A DNA stretch of 24,381 nt from Collinsella sp. (GCA_019419625.1 DXZO01000065.1:1-24381); one strand, 5' to 3'; positions 8,182 through 15,920 are shown, numbered from the stretch's first letter. Notes: generated from the sequence alone by a model not told the origin. Numbers and translations: made by a program.

Positions 8182-8907
8182 TTAGCCGAGGCAAGTCCAG
8201 TCGACGGGGGTCGAGCCGTGCTGTTCGAGTAGCCAATTGGCTGCCGAGAAGGGACGTGACCCCATAAAGGCGGGGAGCTCTGCCGTGGCACGGTTGGCTG
8301 AAAGCGGCGAGGGGTGCGTGGAGGCCAGGCAGAACTTGCCGGTTGCCTTGCCCGCGCCGGTCGCGACGAGCTTGCCTTCGACCATCTGCTGGGCAAAGCG
8401 GCCCCATGCCAAAAAGACTACCGGCTGGGGCAGCTGGCAGCAGCGTTCGATAACGTAGTCGGTCAGGGTGCTCCAGCCCAGCTTGGCGTGCGAGTTCGCG
8501 GCATGCTCGCGCACGGTGAGCGTAGTGTTGAGGAGCAATACGCCCTGTTGTGCCCATGGTGTTAGGTCTCCCGTGGCGGGAATGGGGCAACCCAGATCGG
8601 CATTGAGCTCCTTATAGATGTTGCGCAGGCTCGGCGGCAGCTTGGTTTGCGTCGCGGGGACCGAGAACGAAAGCCCCATGGCCTGGTTGGGTCCGTGATA
8701 GGGGTCTTGACCCAAGATGACAACTTTGGCTTGGTCTGCCGGCGTGTAGACGAGGGCATTGAGGATGTCGTCTTGTGCCGGGTAGATGGTTTGCTCGGCA
8801 CGCAAAAGGGCGATGCGCTCGAGCAGCTGGTTCGTAGTGTCACGTACCGGCTGCGGCGCATCGCCCAACCAAGTTGCTATGTTGCGGTTGCGGGTCGCGG
8901 TGTCCAT
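8182..8907 (-). CDS. ung: Uracil-DNA glycosylase, family 1
   Basis: The protein has 241 residues, normal for family 1. It contains the water-activating motif GQDPYHGP (residues 66-73, catalytic Asp68), the uracil-recognition segment LLLNTTLTVREHAANSH (Asn127), and the DNA-intercalation motif HPSPLSA (His198). It removes uracil from DNA as the first step of base excision repair, in the cytoplasm. ATG 8907 is preceded by AAAGGAG with five bases between. A possible TACAAT -10 box lies on the minus strand at 8943-8948, so the gene probably has its own promoter. It ends at the shared terminator. Confidence 0.97.
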   Translation of the reverse strand: MDTATRNRNIATWLGDAPQPVRDTTNQLLERIALLRAEQTIYPAQDDILNALVYTPADQAKVVILGQDPYHGPNQAMGLSFSVPATQTKLPPSLRNIYKELNADLGCPIPATGDLTPWAQQGVLLLNTTLTVREHAANSHAKLGWSTLTDYVIERCCQLPQPVVFLAWGRFAQQMVEGKLVATGAGKATGKFCLASTHPSPLSANRATAELPAFMGSRPFSAANWLLEQHGSTPVDWTCLG

Positions 8908-8995
8908 GGGGCTCCTTTATGGCAGATGCTCTGTTGGCATCTATTGTAAAGGCACACCGGAAACCTTTATGCCGCGGCTGCATAAGGAGTGGGGA

Positions 8996-9898
8996 CTACG
9001 AGACGCGCTCGGGCGCTCCTGCCATACGGGCCTGTCCATGTTCACGGAGGCGCGGAAGCTCGACGGTTGCCACCATGACGCCGGTGAGGATGAGGGCGGC
9101 GCCAAAGAAGGCGATGGGGCTCAGGACCTCGCCGACCAGGAAGAACGAGAAGACGGCAGAGCAGACCGGTTCGAGTGAGAAAGCGAAGCCGGTGGTCTCG
9201 GCGGGCACGTGGGGCTGCACGAGCGTCTGGGTGATAAAGCCATAGGCAGAGCAGATGAGTGCGAGGGCAACGACGACTACGACCTCGCCCGGCGTGCCGG
9301 GAAGCGTGAAACCGCCAAAGACGAATGCGGCGATGCCCGAGAACAGGCCGCCAAAGCCCAGCTGCCAAACGCCCAGAGCCAGCGGGTCGACATCTTCGAC
9401 AAAGCGCTTCGCCACAATGATGTGGCCGGCATAGACAAAGGCCGAGAGCAACATGATGAGCGCGCCCGGGTTCAGGCTGGTGAAGTCGGCGCCCGAGAGC
9501 AGCAGCATGCCACAGGTGACGATGGCGGTGCCGACGAGAACTTTGCGCTCGGGGGCGCGGCGCAGCAGGGCGGCGTTGGCAAACGGCACGATTACGACCG
9601 TCAGGCTCTGCAAAAAGCCGGCGGTTGAGGCGGAGGTGAGGCTGGAACCCAGGCACATACAGGTGAGCTCGGTTGCCATGATGGCGCCGATGATGGCGGA
9701 GCGAACCATCACGTCACGGTTGATACGCAGCGCGTGCTTGTGGAAGAGCAGCAGACAGGCCACAAAGGCGATGATGCAGCGCAGCGCAACGATGCTCGTG
9801 GCGTTCATGCTATCCATGCCGATCTTCATGAGGGGGTACGAAAAGCCCCATGCGACGGGAACGGAAAATGAGAGCGCGATTGCTTTTTTGCGATCCAT
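8996..9898 (-). CDS. EamA/DMT superfamily transporter
   Basis: The protein has 300 residues with ten hydrophobic helices in two five-helix EamA repeats, the standard length and layout. The first repeat begins with PVAWGFSYPLMKIGMDSMNATSIVALRCIIAF, a typical EamA start, and the second with ALIMLLSAFVYAGHIIVAKRFVED. The helix FSLEPVCSAVFSFFLVGEVLSPIAFFGAALILTGVM is the standard end of the second repeat. Members export amino acids, other metabolites or drugs; nothing here gives the substrate. AAAGGAG lies just ahead of ATG 9898. A LysR regulator diverges from it across 158 bp, a common arrangement in which the regulator controls the exporter. Confidence 0.92.
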   Translation of the reverse strand: MDRKKAIALSFSVPVAWGFSYPLMKIGMDSMNATSIVALRCIIAFVACLLLFHKHALRINRDVMVRSAIIGAIMATELTCMCLGSSLTSASTAGFLQSLTVVIVPFANAALLRRAPERKVLVGTAIVTCGMLLLSGADFTSLNPGALIMLLSAFVYAGHIIVAKRFVEDVDPLALGVWQLGFGGLFSGIAAFVFGGFTLPGTPGEVVVVVALALICSAYGFITQTLVQPHVPAETTGFAFSLEPVCSAVFSFFLVGEVLSPIAFFGAALILTGVMVATVELPRLREHGQARMAGAPERVS

Positions 9899-9978
9899 GG
9901 GACTCCTTTTGTTACAGAACGGTTTCGCAAAAAGGATTCTGCTCCCAGATGTGGATGTAGTAAAGCGAATGTATCTTC

Positions 9979-9997
9979 AGTATGATTAAGAAATACT
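9979..9997. promoter_or_regulatory. Possible LysR-type operator between divergent genes
   Basis: AGTAT (9979-9983) and ATACT (9993-9997) form an inverted repeat with nine bases between, in the 158-bp gap between the EamA and LysR genes. LysR proteins commonly bind AT-rich dyads of this size. A second palindrome, AAAACGTTTT, lies at 10022-10031 just ahead of the LysR gene. Neither is proven; which one is the operator is open. Confidence 0.4.
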
Positions 9998-10056
9998 AAT
10001 GTTGCTAGAAAAAGCGCTGGCAAAACGTTTTACGGCTGCATTGATGTGGAGGCACG

Positions 10057-10923
10057 ATGGCATCGCGGTATCAGATTGTTTGTATGGTGGTCGATCGCGG
10101 CAGTCTTAAGGGTGCAGCCGATGAGCTGGGCTATACACAAAGCGCGGTGAGCCAGGCCGTCAAGGCGCTCGAGCGCGAGCTGGGTACCACGATTATCGAG
10201 CGCGGTAAGCAGGGCGTATCGCTTACGCGCGACGGTAAGCAGTATCTGCCGTATCTGCGCCAGATTGTAACTGCCGAGGCCGAGCTTGAGGGCAAACGGC
10301 AGGAGTTGCTGGGGCTTTCGTCGACTGACATTCGCATTGCGACGTTTACCAACGTGAGCCGTACCGTGTTGCCGCGCGTGATTCGCGACTTTGGGGCCCT
10401 GCACCCGGGCGTGCACTTCACCCTCAAGCAGGGCGATTACACGCGCAACGCTCAGTGGGTGCACGATGGCGTGGTTGACTTTTGCTTTACGGCGCGCGGA
10501 TTTACCGCTGGACTCGAGAAGCGCGTGGTCTATCACGACGAGTTGGTGGCGCTGCTGCCGAACGCGCATCCGCTGACGGCAAAGGAAAAGGTGACGCTCG
10601 CCGACCTGGCGTCCGAGCCGTTTGTGCTGCTGGATGAGGGCGAACAGAGCCTGGTGCTCGATGCATTCGCGGCGCATGGGCTGTCGCCGCACGTGACGAG
10701 CGAGGTGACCGACGACTACACCATCATGGCGATGGTGGAGGAGGGCCTAGGCGTGAGCATGCTGTATCGCCGTACCGTCGAGGGCATGCAGGCCGATATT
10801 CGCGTACGTCCCATCGTGCATGCCCCCTCGCGCGACGTAGTGGCGGCCTGGCGCAGCTGGGACACCATGCCTATCGCCACGAGGCACTTTATCGACTATA
10901 TGAGCTCGCATATTGTCAATTAA
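10057..10923 (+). CDS. LysR family transcriptional regulator
   Basis: The protein has 288 residues. The N-terminal helix-turn-helix (residues 1-62) has the LysR pattern: FxxVxxxGSxxxAAxxLxxxQxAVSQxVKxLExxLGxxLxxR appears as CMVVDRGSLKGAADELGYTQSAVSQAVKALERELGTTIIER in shortened form. A linker helix and a two-lobed substrate-binding domain (about residues 88-285) follow. The N-terminus lacks the extra 'M-x-L-x-x-L' residues often seen but is otherwise complete. ATG 10057 follows GTGGAGG. It diverges from the EamA transporter, which is its probable target. The effector is unknown. It converges with the MATE gene 27 bp downstream. Confidence 0.95.
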   Translation: MASRYQIVCMVVDRGSLKGAADELGYTQSAVSQAVKALERELGTTIIERGKQGVSLTRDGKQYLPYLRQIVTAEAELEGKRQELLGLSSTDIRIATFTNVSRTVLPRVIRDFGALHPGVHFTLKQGDYTRNAQWVHDGVVDFCFTARGFTAGLEKRVVYHDELVALLPNAHPLTAKEKVTLADLASEPFVLLDEGEQSLVLDAFAAHGLSPHVTSEVTDDYTIMAMVEEGLGVSMLYRRTVEGMQADIRVRPIVHAPSRDVVAAWRSWDTMPIATRHFIDYMSSHIVN

Positions 10924-10950
10924 TGACTGGCGTGACGTTGAGCGTGGCGA

Positions 10951-12333
10951 TTAGCGGGCTGTCGCTTTGGCTTGTGCTAGACGGTAGGTGCGTGCCGGGT
11001 GGCAAAGTAGCACCGCCACGACCATAAAGAATGCTGTGGTGCCCAGGCTGATGGGGTAGACCATCATGATGTTCGCAAAGGTGCGGAAGTGCGGGAACAC
11101 GCAGAATACCCAATAGAAGCGGATGCCGCAGACGCAGATCATGGTGATGAGGGCGGGCATGAGCGAGATGCCAAAGCCGCGCAGGTAGCCGGACATGTTT
11201 TCGTAGAACATGCTAAAGGCGTAGGCAGGGAAGATCGAGCACACGCGGATATAGCCGATCGAGACGATGTTGGGGTCGCTGTTGAACAGCGCCAGGATTT
11301 CGCGTCCCAAGCCTACGATGATGACGATGGTGGTGAGCGCGACGATACCGCCTTCGACCAGGCAGACCTTGAGCGTCTTGGTGCAGCGGTCGATTTGGCG
11401 GGCACCGTGGTTTTGTCCCACAAAGGTGGTGCAGGCCTGGCTAAAGCTGTTGAGCAGGTTGTAGCACACGTACTCCAGGCTCATGGCAGCGCTCGATGCC
11501 GCCATGACCTCGGTGCCCAAGCTGTTGATGGCGGACTGGATGATGATGTTGGCGACGGCAAAGACAGCGCTTTGGATGCCGGCGGGCAGGCCGATCTTGA
11601 CGATGCGCTTGAGGGCGACGGGGTCTAAGCCTAAGTCGCGTGGGGTGACGCGGACGACGGAGTCGGTCTTGAGCAGGCGGATAAAGAGCGTAGCGGCGCT
11701 GACGGTGTAGGCGATGGCGGTGGCGATGGCGACGCCCGCGACGCCCCAGTGGAGTACGGGGACAAAGATGAGGTCCAGGCCAATGTTGAGGACGGTGGAC
11801 ACGGCAAGTGCCTGCAGCGGCATGCGGGTGATGCCGACGGAGCGGAAGATCGCGGCCTCAAAGTTGTAGAGTAAGATCGAGGGCATGCTGAGCAAAAAGA
11901 CGCGCAGGTAGAGCGAAGCGAGCGGCATGGTCTCGGCAGGCACGTTGAGCGCAGCGAGCATGGGCTCGGCAAAGATCTCGCCCAGTGCGATGACGACAAA
12001 GCCCACGAGCGCCATTAAAATCGAGGTATGGACGGCGCGTTTGACCATGTTCTGATCGTTGCGGCCGATAGCGTTGGCGATGACCACGTTGGAGCCAAGC
12101 GACATGCCAATAAAAAGGTTGAGCATAAGACTGGTAAGCGGAACATTGGAGCCGACCGCCGCCATGGCGAGGGTTCCCTGGTCGCCCGAGAAGTTACCGA
12201 TGATGACCGTGGCGATGAGGTTCGACAGCTGCTCCAAGATGCTCGTGGCGGCCACGGGGAAGGCGAACAGGGGAATATTGCGCCATAGCGAGCCGGTGGT
12301 CATGTCAATGTGCTTAGATGCGGTGTCTGCCAT
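10951..12333 (-). CDS. MATE family efflux transporter
   Basis: The protein has 460 residues with twelve hydrophobic helices in two bundles, the standard MATE layout. The opening GSLWRNIPLFAFPVAATSILEQLSNLIATVIIGNFSG matches the MATE start (G-x-x-x-x-x-x-x-P-x-x-x-x-x-l-x-q-x-x-n-x-x-d-x-x-i-g). NSFSQACTTFVGQNHGARQIDRCTKT is the mid-protein signature found between the two halves. Members export cationic drugs or metabolites using a sodium or proton gradient. ATG 12333 has only a weak ribosome binding site (GAGAG four bases upstream). A 13-of-15 match to the core of the 4503-4800 array lies just before the start (12338-12352). It shares no operon with neighbours. Confidence 0.94.
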   Translation of the reverse strand: MADTASKHIDMTTGSLWRNIPLFAFPVAATSILEQLSNLIATVIIGNFSGDQGTLAMAAVGSNVPLTSLMLNLFIGMSLGSNVVIANAIGRNDQNMVKRAVHTSILMALVGFVVIALGEIFAEPMLAALNVPAETMPLASLYLRVFLLSMPSILLYNFEAAIFRSVGITRMPLQALAVSTVLNIGLDLIFVPVLHWGVAGVAIATAIAYTVSAATLFIRLLKTDSVVRVTPRDLGLDPVALKRIVKIGLPAGIQSAVFAVANIIIQSAINSLGTEVMAASSAAMSLEYVCYNLLNSFSQACTTFVGQNHGARQIDRCTKTLKVCLVEGGIVALTTIVIIVGLGREILALFNSDPNIVSIGYIRVCSIFPAYAFSMFYENMSGYLRGFGISLMPALITMICVCGIRFYWVFCVFPHFRTFANIMMVYPISLGTTAFFMVVAVLLCHPARTYRLAQAKATAR

Positions 12334-12401
12334 ACGCTCTCAATCTCTAATATGCTCTTTCGTGCTTATTTGCGCAGACGATGATACTCCTAATGCAGCC
12401 A

Positions 12402-12455
12402 GCCGGCACTTAGGGACGTTCCTTTTCTGCCGGCAGCTGGGGACACTCCTTGTCT
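12402..12455. repeat. Two tandem 27-bp repeats with a GCCGGCA head and GGGAC core
   Basis: Units at 12402-12428 and 12429-12455 share 21 of 27 bases: both begin GCCGGCA, carry GGGAC then CCTT, and end TCT. They sit in the 191-bp gap between the MATE and rlmA genes. The GGGAC core recalls the GGGACAG hairpins at 13342 and 21951, so these may be members of one repeat family, which is inference. The rest of the gap shows no clear gene. Confidence 0.7.
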
Positions 12456-12524
12456 CTTCTATGACTAGGTGGGGAAGGCGTGCGACAATGGTGGGCGTTG
12501 TGTTGTTCGCGCTAAGGAGTTGCC

Positions 12525-13340
12525 ATGTTGTTGTGTCCCGTTTGCCATGAACCGTTGGTGGACGACGAGCGCGGTGCTGCATGCGCGGGCGGACACCGAT
12601 TTGACCGTGCGCGCGAGGGCTATCTCTATCTGCTGCGCTCGTCCAAGAGCGGTGACTCCATGGGCGATCCCAAGTCGCAGGCACGCAGCCGTCGCGACTT
12701 TCTGAACCGCGGTTACTATGCGCCGTTGCGCGATGCGATGGTCGAGCTGGTGCGCGAGCGGGTGTCTGGTCGTGCCGCGTCAACGAACTGCCCCATGACG
12801 TTGCTCGATATTTGCTGTGGCGAGGGCTACTACACCAGCGCCATGGGTGCGGTGCCGGGCGTAGATGCTTACGGTTTCGACCTGGGCAAAGAGATGGTGC
12901 GCCTGGCCGCCAAGCGCGGCGATGCGACCTACTTCGTGGCCAACATGAAGGCTATCCCCGTGGCCGATGGCGCCTTCGATATGGTGACCGAGCTCTTTGC
13001 CCCCTTTAACGAGCGCGAATTTGCCCGCGTGCTGGCGCCAGAGGGCTCGCTCTATACCGTGGTGCCGGGTGCTCGGCATCTGTTTGGCCTCAAAGAGGTG
13101 CTCTACGACACGCCATATCTCAATGACGAGAAGCTGCCGAAGACCACCGAACTCGAGTTGGCCTCAACGCTGCGGGTGTCTGCGAACATTACGCTCCAGA
13201 CCCAGGCTGACATCGAGGCGGTGTTCCAGATGACGCCGTACTACTACCGCACGCGCCCTGCCGACAAAGAGCGCCTGGCAAATTTGGATGCCCTTCAAAC
13301 CGACATCGACTTCATCATCGCCGAGTACCGCCACTGCTAG
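12525..13340 (+). CDS. rlmA: 23S rRNA (guanine-N1)-methyltransferase, RlmA family
   Basis: The protein has 271 residues. A zinc-binding head uses Cys4, Cys7, Cys20 and His24 (CPVC...CAGGH), followed by the RlmA signature FDRAREGYLYLL and the K-x-x-x-x-x-GD region (SSKSGDSMGDPKSQARSRRDFL). The SAM-binding motif LLDICCGEGYY starts near residue 91. RlmA enzymes methylate G745 in Gram-negative bacteria or G748 in Gram-positive bacteria, in helix 35 of 23S rRNA at the peptide exit tunnel. The latter type (RlmAII, TlrB) affects sensitivity to some macrolides. Which base applies here cannot be told from sequence alone. ATG 12525 follows AAGGAG. Two stem-loops follow the stop. Confidence 0.92.
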   Translation: MLLCPVCHEPLVDDERGAACAGGHRFDRAREGYLYLLRSSKSGDSMGDPKSQARSRRDFLNRGYYAPLRDAMVELVRERVSGRAASTNCPMTLLDICCGEGYYTSAMGAVPGVDAYGFDLGKEMVRLAAKRGDATYFVANMKAIPVADGAFDMVTELFAPFNEREFARVLAPEGSLYTVVPGARHLFGLKEVLYDTPYLNDEKLPKTTELELASTLRVSANITLQTQADIEAVFQMTPYYYRTRPADKERLANLDALQTDIDFIIAEYRHC

Positions 13341-13341
13341 C

Positions 13342-13379
13342 AACCTGCCAAAAAGGGACAGGTTTATCTTGGCGGGTTT
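13342..13379 (+). repeat. GGGACAG-type hairpin after rlmA
   Basis: AACCTGCCAA (13342-13351) pairs with TTGGCGGGTT (13370-13379), with one T-G pair, and a T-run follows. The loop carries AAGGGACAGG. It starts two bases after the rlmA stop and could act as its first terminator. The loop core resembles that of the hairpins at 18224 and 21951. Confidence 0.65.
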
Positions 13380-13394
13380 TATCTGGGCAAACGT

Positions 13395-13433
13395 AAAGGG
13401 CCGACCGCGTTGTTGCGCGATCGGCCCTTTTTA
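13395..13433. terminator. Bidirectional intrinsic terminator
   Basis: AAAGGGCCGA (13395-13404) pairs perfectly with TCGGCCCTTT (13421-13430), with inner CGCG pairing and A and T runs outside. It separates the convergent rlmA and membrane-protein genes. Confidence 0.93.
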
Positions 13434-13467
13434 GTGCTTGACTGCAGAGGTTATGAGGAGTGAGCGC

Positions 13468-13869
13468 CTACAGGCGGTCCTTGTTCTCGGCCTTAACGGC
13501 GTGCGCCTGCTGAATAAAGAACAGGTCGTAGACCACGATGACAAAGGCGCCAAAGTTGATGGCGTCGCCGCCAAACGCGGGAAGGGTGAGCACAGCCTGC
13601 GCAATCGTGGCGATTGCGGCAACGATGCCGAGCTTAAACGCGCCATCCACCTGCGAAGGCTTGTTGGCGCCCTTGATGCCCGCAACACCTGCGGCAAGGT
13701 CGATAACGCCCTTGGCGACAAGCACGACCGCGGCGAGCATGGCGTTCGATCCGTAGACGGATTCAAATTTGCCGGTTGCGATGCCGGTGATACCGATGAC
13801 GAGGCTGGCGATGCCCAAAACAAAATAGATGAGGGCAAGGATTTTGAGTGTCTTGCGCGCGGCGCTCAT
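13468..13869 (-). CDS. Small integral membrane protein of unknown function
   Basis: The protein has 133 residues. ATG 13869 is chosen because GAAAGGA (complement of 13876-13882) lies six bases upstream; a longer in-frame reading to 13923 has no such site. It has four hydrophobic helices (about residues 8-30, 42-65, 74-97 and 102-118), Gly/Ala-rich, with a short basic N-terminus (SAARKTLK) and a charged C-terminus (AVKAENKDRL). No catalytic motif is evident. The pattern resembles small four-helix membrane proteins annotated only by DUF. A TACAAT -10 candidate lies on the minus strand at 13938-13943. No functional partner is suggested by neighbours. Confidence 0.82.
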   Translation of the reverse strand: MSAARKTLKILALIYFVLGIASLVIGITGIATGKFESVYGSNAMLAAVVLVAKGVIDLAAGVAGIKGANKPSQVDGAFKLGIVAAIATIAQAVLTLPAFGGDAINFGAFVIVVYDLFFIQQAHAVKAENKDRL

Positions 13870-14097
13870 AGGTAGTCCTTTCGATTCGGGCGCTGCCAGT
13901 CTGGCGCGTCCCATATGCTGCACATATCGTGAAGCACATTGTAGTTCAACGTGACGGCGTGTGTGTTAGAAAGCGCTTCTCGCCTGTGCAGGGCAATCTT
14001 TCAAAAAGGAAAGCCAGCTGTAAGTCAAATCGATGGCAGCTCATGTGCGGCGCTGCGATGATGAGGCCGTGATAAGAAGTGAGTCTAAGGAGGAGCC

Positions 14098-14241
14098 ATG
14101 ATGTACGGACCAGAGCAAGTGCGTGAACCGCGGTCGTTGGGAAGGCGCATGGGTGATTCTGTGATCGCTGCCGTGTGCACGGGATTGATGGCGGTGCTTT
14201 GCATTGGGATGCTGTGGACCATGTCGCGTGTGGGACAATAG
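14098..14241 (+). CDS. 47-residue predicted single-pass membrane microprotein
   Basis: A short open frame from ATG 14098 to TAG 14239-14241 is preceded by AAGGAGGAG, one of the strongest ribosome binding sites in the window. A second ATG follows at 14101. The first 20 residues are polar and basic (YGPEQVREPRSLGRRMGDS). Residues 22-41 form one hydrophobic helix (VIAAVCTGLMAVLCIGMLWT) and the protein ends MSRVGQ. It fits a single-pass membrane protein with its N-terminus inside. It lies 63 bases ahead of rsmJ on the same strand and may be co-transcribed. I recognise no family. Confidence 0.65.
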   Translation: MMYGPEQVREPRSLGRRMGDSVIAAVCTGLMAVLCIGMLWTMSRVGQ

Positions 14242-14304
14242 CGGACGGTTGGGTGCCAACTGAGGTGGCGCTCGCGTATTCGTTTTGCTTGTTAAGGAGT
14301 GTCC

Positions 14305-15009
14305 ATGGGCGTCGTCGATCCCTTTTCTGTTGCTCGGGCCGCGGGGCTTGAGCTGACCGGGAAGTCCGAGGGCCTCACGCTCACCGACGGCACGATGGAG
14401 CTGCGCGCCGATTTCGCCCGCATGCTTCCGCGGCTCAGACAGGGCCGTCTGCAGCAAGAGTTGCTGGTGAAGGCCGCGCGCACAAAAGGCATCGAGCGCC
14501 CATGGGCGATTGACGCCACGGCAGGCTTTGGTGAGGATTCGCTGCTGCTGGCGGCCGCGGGCTTTACCGTCGATCTGTATGAGCAGGATTGCGTGATCGC
14601 GGCGCTGCTCAAGGACGCCTTGGATCGCGCGGCAGATGATCCGGCGCTTGCGGCCGCCGTGGCGCGCATGCGCTTACATGCGGGCGAGGACAGCATTGCC
14701 GGCCTTCGCCATACGGCTGAGCTAATCGAGCAGGGCGAGCTTACGGCTCCCGACGTGGTGTATCTGGACCCCATGTTTCCCGAGCGCACCAAGAGCGCGG
14801 CGGTGAAAAAGAAGTTCCAACTCTTGCACCATCTGGAACAGCCGTGTGCCGATGAGGAGACGCTGGTCGAAGCTGCGCTTGCGGTGCGGCCGCGCAAGGT
14901 CGTTATCAAACGGCCGGTGAAGGGGCAGCTGCTTGCCGGCGTCAAGCCGAGCTATCAGCTTGCAGGCAAGGCCGTCCGCTACGATGTCTTGGTGCCGCCG
15001 CGTCCGTAG
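14305..15009 (+). CDS. rsmJ: 16S rRNA (guanine1516-N2)-methyltransferase RsmJ
   Basis: The protein has 234 residues. ATG 14305 is chosen because AAGGAG (14294-14299) lies five bases upstream; the GTG at 14299 overlaps that site. The RsmJ pattern is clear: an early L-x-L-x-D segment and R-x-G-R-x-x-Q-x-x-L-x-K-A (RQGRLQQELLVKAA), the SAM-binding motif DATAGFGEDSLLLAAAG (about residues 69-85), the acidic end of the next strand (LYEQD), and the catalytic-loop segment VVYLDPMFPERTKSAAVKKKFQ. VVIKRPVKG near the C-terminus matches the family's VVVKRP. It methylates N2 of G1516 in helix 45 of 16S rRNA. It converges with a small zinc-ribbon gene 48 bp downstream. Confidence 0.93.
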   Translation: MGVVDPFSVARAAGLELTGKSEGLTLTDGTMELRADFARMLPRLRQGRLQQELLVKAARTKGIERPWAIDATAGFGEDSLLLAAAGFTVDLYEQDCVIAALLKDALDRAADDPALAAAVARMRLHAGEDSIAGLRHTAELIEQGELTAPDVVYLDPMFPERTKSAAVKKKFQLLHHLEQPCADEETLVEAALAVRPRKVVIKRPVKGQLLAGVKPSYQLAGKAVRYDVLVPPRP

Positions 15010-15057
15010 CTTGCGGGCGATGGCTGGCACTCCGTCAGCGCCGTGCCGATGCGGGGT

Positions 15058-15354
15058 CTATTTCCAAGGGTGCGACGTTAGGTGCCAGCCGCCGCAGTAT
15101 TCGCATTTGTAGCAGGCCAAACCACGCCGTCCGCGGTTTTCGCAGTCGGCCATAACGGCCTCGGCTTCGGCGCGTGTGTCGTAACGGTTTTTGCGCTCGC
15201 ACGACTTATAGCGCCAAGCCTCGTCGCGCTCGGCGTCCAGGGCGTCGCGGCGCTCGTCCTCGCGTGCAAACAGGTCGCTCATATCGCCGCCGGTGGCAGC
15301 GCCCAAAAACTCGCTTTTGGCTTTTGACCAGGCGGCTCGCTTTTTGCTCCCCAT
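15058..15354 (-). CDS. Small zinc-ribbon-like protein of unknown function
   Basis: The protein has 98 residues. ATG 15354 is chosen, with GAGGAG (complement of 15365-15370) ten bases upstream; the longer frame would need a TTG at 15375 without a site. The N-terminal half is basic then strongly charged and probably helical (DLFAREDERRDALDAERDEAW). The C-terminal half has Cys52, Cys71, Cys81, Cys84, Cys87 and His91, with the compact motif CYKCEYCGGWHLTSHP at residues 81-96, which looks like a metal-binding ribbon. The short CGxWHLT element occurs in many small actinobacterial and phage proteins of unknown role, which I know only as a general pattern. It diverges from the GNAT gene across a palindromic promoter region. 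Confidence 0.75.
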   Translation of the reverse strand: MGSKKRAAWSKAKSEFLGAATGGDMSDLFAREDERRDALDAERDEAWRYKSCERKNRYDTRAEAEAVMADCENRGRRGLACYKCEYCGGWHLTSHPWK

Positions 15355-15378
15355 CTGCTTCGCGCTCCTCTCCAAACG

Positions 15379-15410
15379 TTGGTATCATTGCTCAATCAAA
15401 GTGATACCAA
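15379..15410. promoter_or_regulatory. Palindromic divergent promoter region
   Basis: TTGGTATCA (15379-15387) and TGATACCAA (15402-15410) are perfect 9-bp inverted arms around a 14-base centre that contains its own small dyad, ATTG-CT-CAAT. TATCAT (15383-15388) reads as a rightward -10 box for the GNAT gene, and TATCAC (complement of 15403-15408) as a leftward -10 box for the zinc-ribbon gene, so the two promoters face each other. A shared regulator binding the dyad is plausible but not shown. Confidence 0.55.
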
Positions 15411-15431
15411 TAAACGTGAGGTCGCCGCGTG

Positions 15432-15920
15432 ATGATCAGAAAAACCCTCGATACCGACATTCCCGCCGTCATGGCTATCTATGACGCGGCCCGCGCCTTT
15501 ATGCGCGCGCATGGCAACGCCACGCAGTGGCCCGAGGGTACGCCTTCGGCCGAGCAGCTGGCTGCCGATATTGCCGCTGGTGGCAGTTACGTGTGCGAAG
15601 TCGACGGCCGCGTGGTGGCGACGTTTGCCTTTTTACCGGGTCCGGACGAGTGCTATGACGTGATTGAGGACGGTCAATGGCGCAGCGACACTCCGTATGC
15701 CGTGCTGCATCGCGTGGCATCCGACGGCACCGTGCACGGTATCGCGGCGGCGATGTTTGCCTTTGCCAAGGAATGCGCCGACCATCTGCGTATTGACACG
15801 CACGAGGACAACTTGCCCATGCAGGGCGCCATCGCCAAGGCGGGGTTCGAGCGTGTCGGTATCGTCTATGTGTCCGACGGCACGGCGCGTGTCGCGTTTG
15901 ATTGGCTGCGCGAGGCGTAG
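15432..15920 (+). CDS. GNAT family N-acetyltransferase
   Basis: The protein has 162 residues. ATG 15432 is used; GTG 15429, seven bases after GTGAGG, is an equally possible start that adds one residue. The GNAT fold is visible: MIRKTLDTDIPAVMAIYDAARAFM (first strand and helix), YVCEVDGRVVATFAFLPG (strands 2 to 4), and HRVASDGTVHGIAAAMFAFAKECADHLRIDTHEDNLPMQGAIAKAGFERVG (the acetyl-CoA-binding region and the 'N-x-x-x-q-x-x-x-x-k-x-G-F' end). The pyrophosphate loop RxxGxG/A appears as SDGTVHGI, a weak form. The substrate is unknown. A strong terminator follows. Confidence 0.9.
   Translation: MIRKTLDTDIPAVMAIYDAARAFMRAHGNATQWPEGTPSAEQLAADIAAGGSYVCEVDGRVVATFAFLPGPDECYDVIEDGQWRSDTPYAVLHRVASDGTVHGIAAAMFAFAKECADHLRIDTHEDNLPMQGAIAKAGFERVGIVYVSDGTARVAFDWLREA

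Noticed and set aside
6693..8396. 567-residue open frame antisense to the transporter and SDR genes
   Set aside because: It crosses the transporter and dehydrogenase genes, both with clear motifs and start sites, and runs through a strong terminator.
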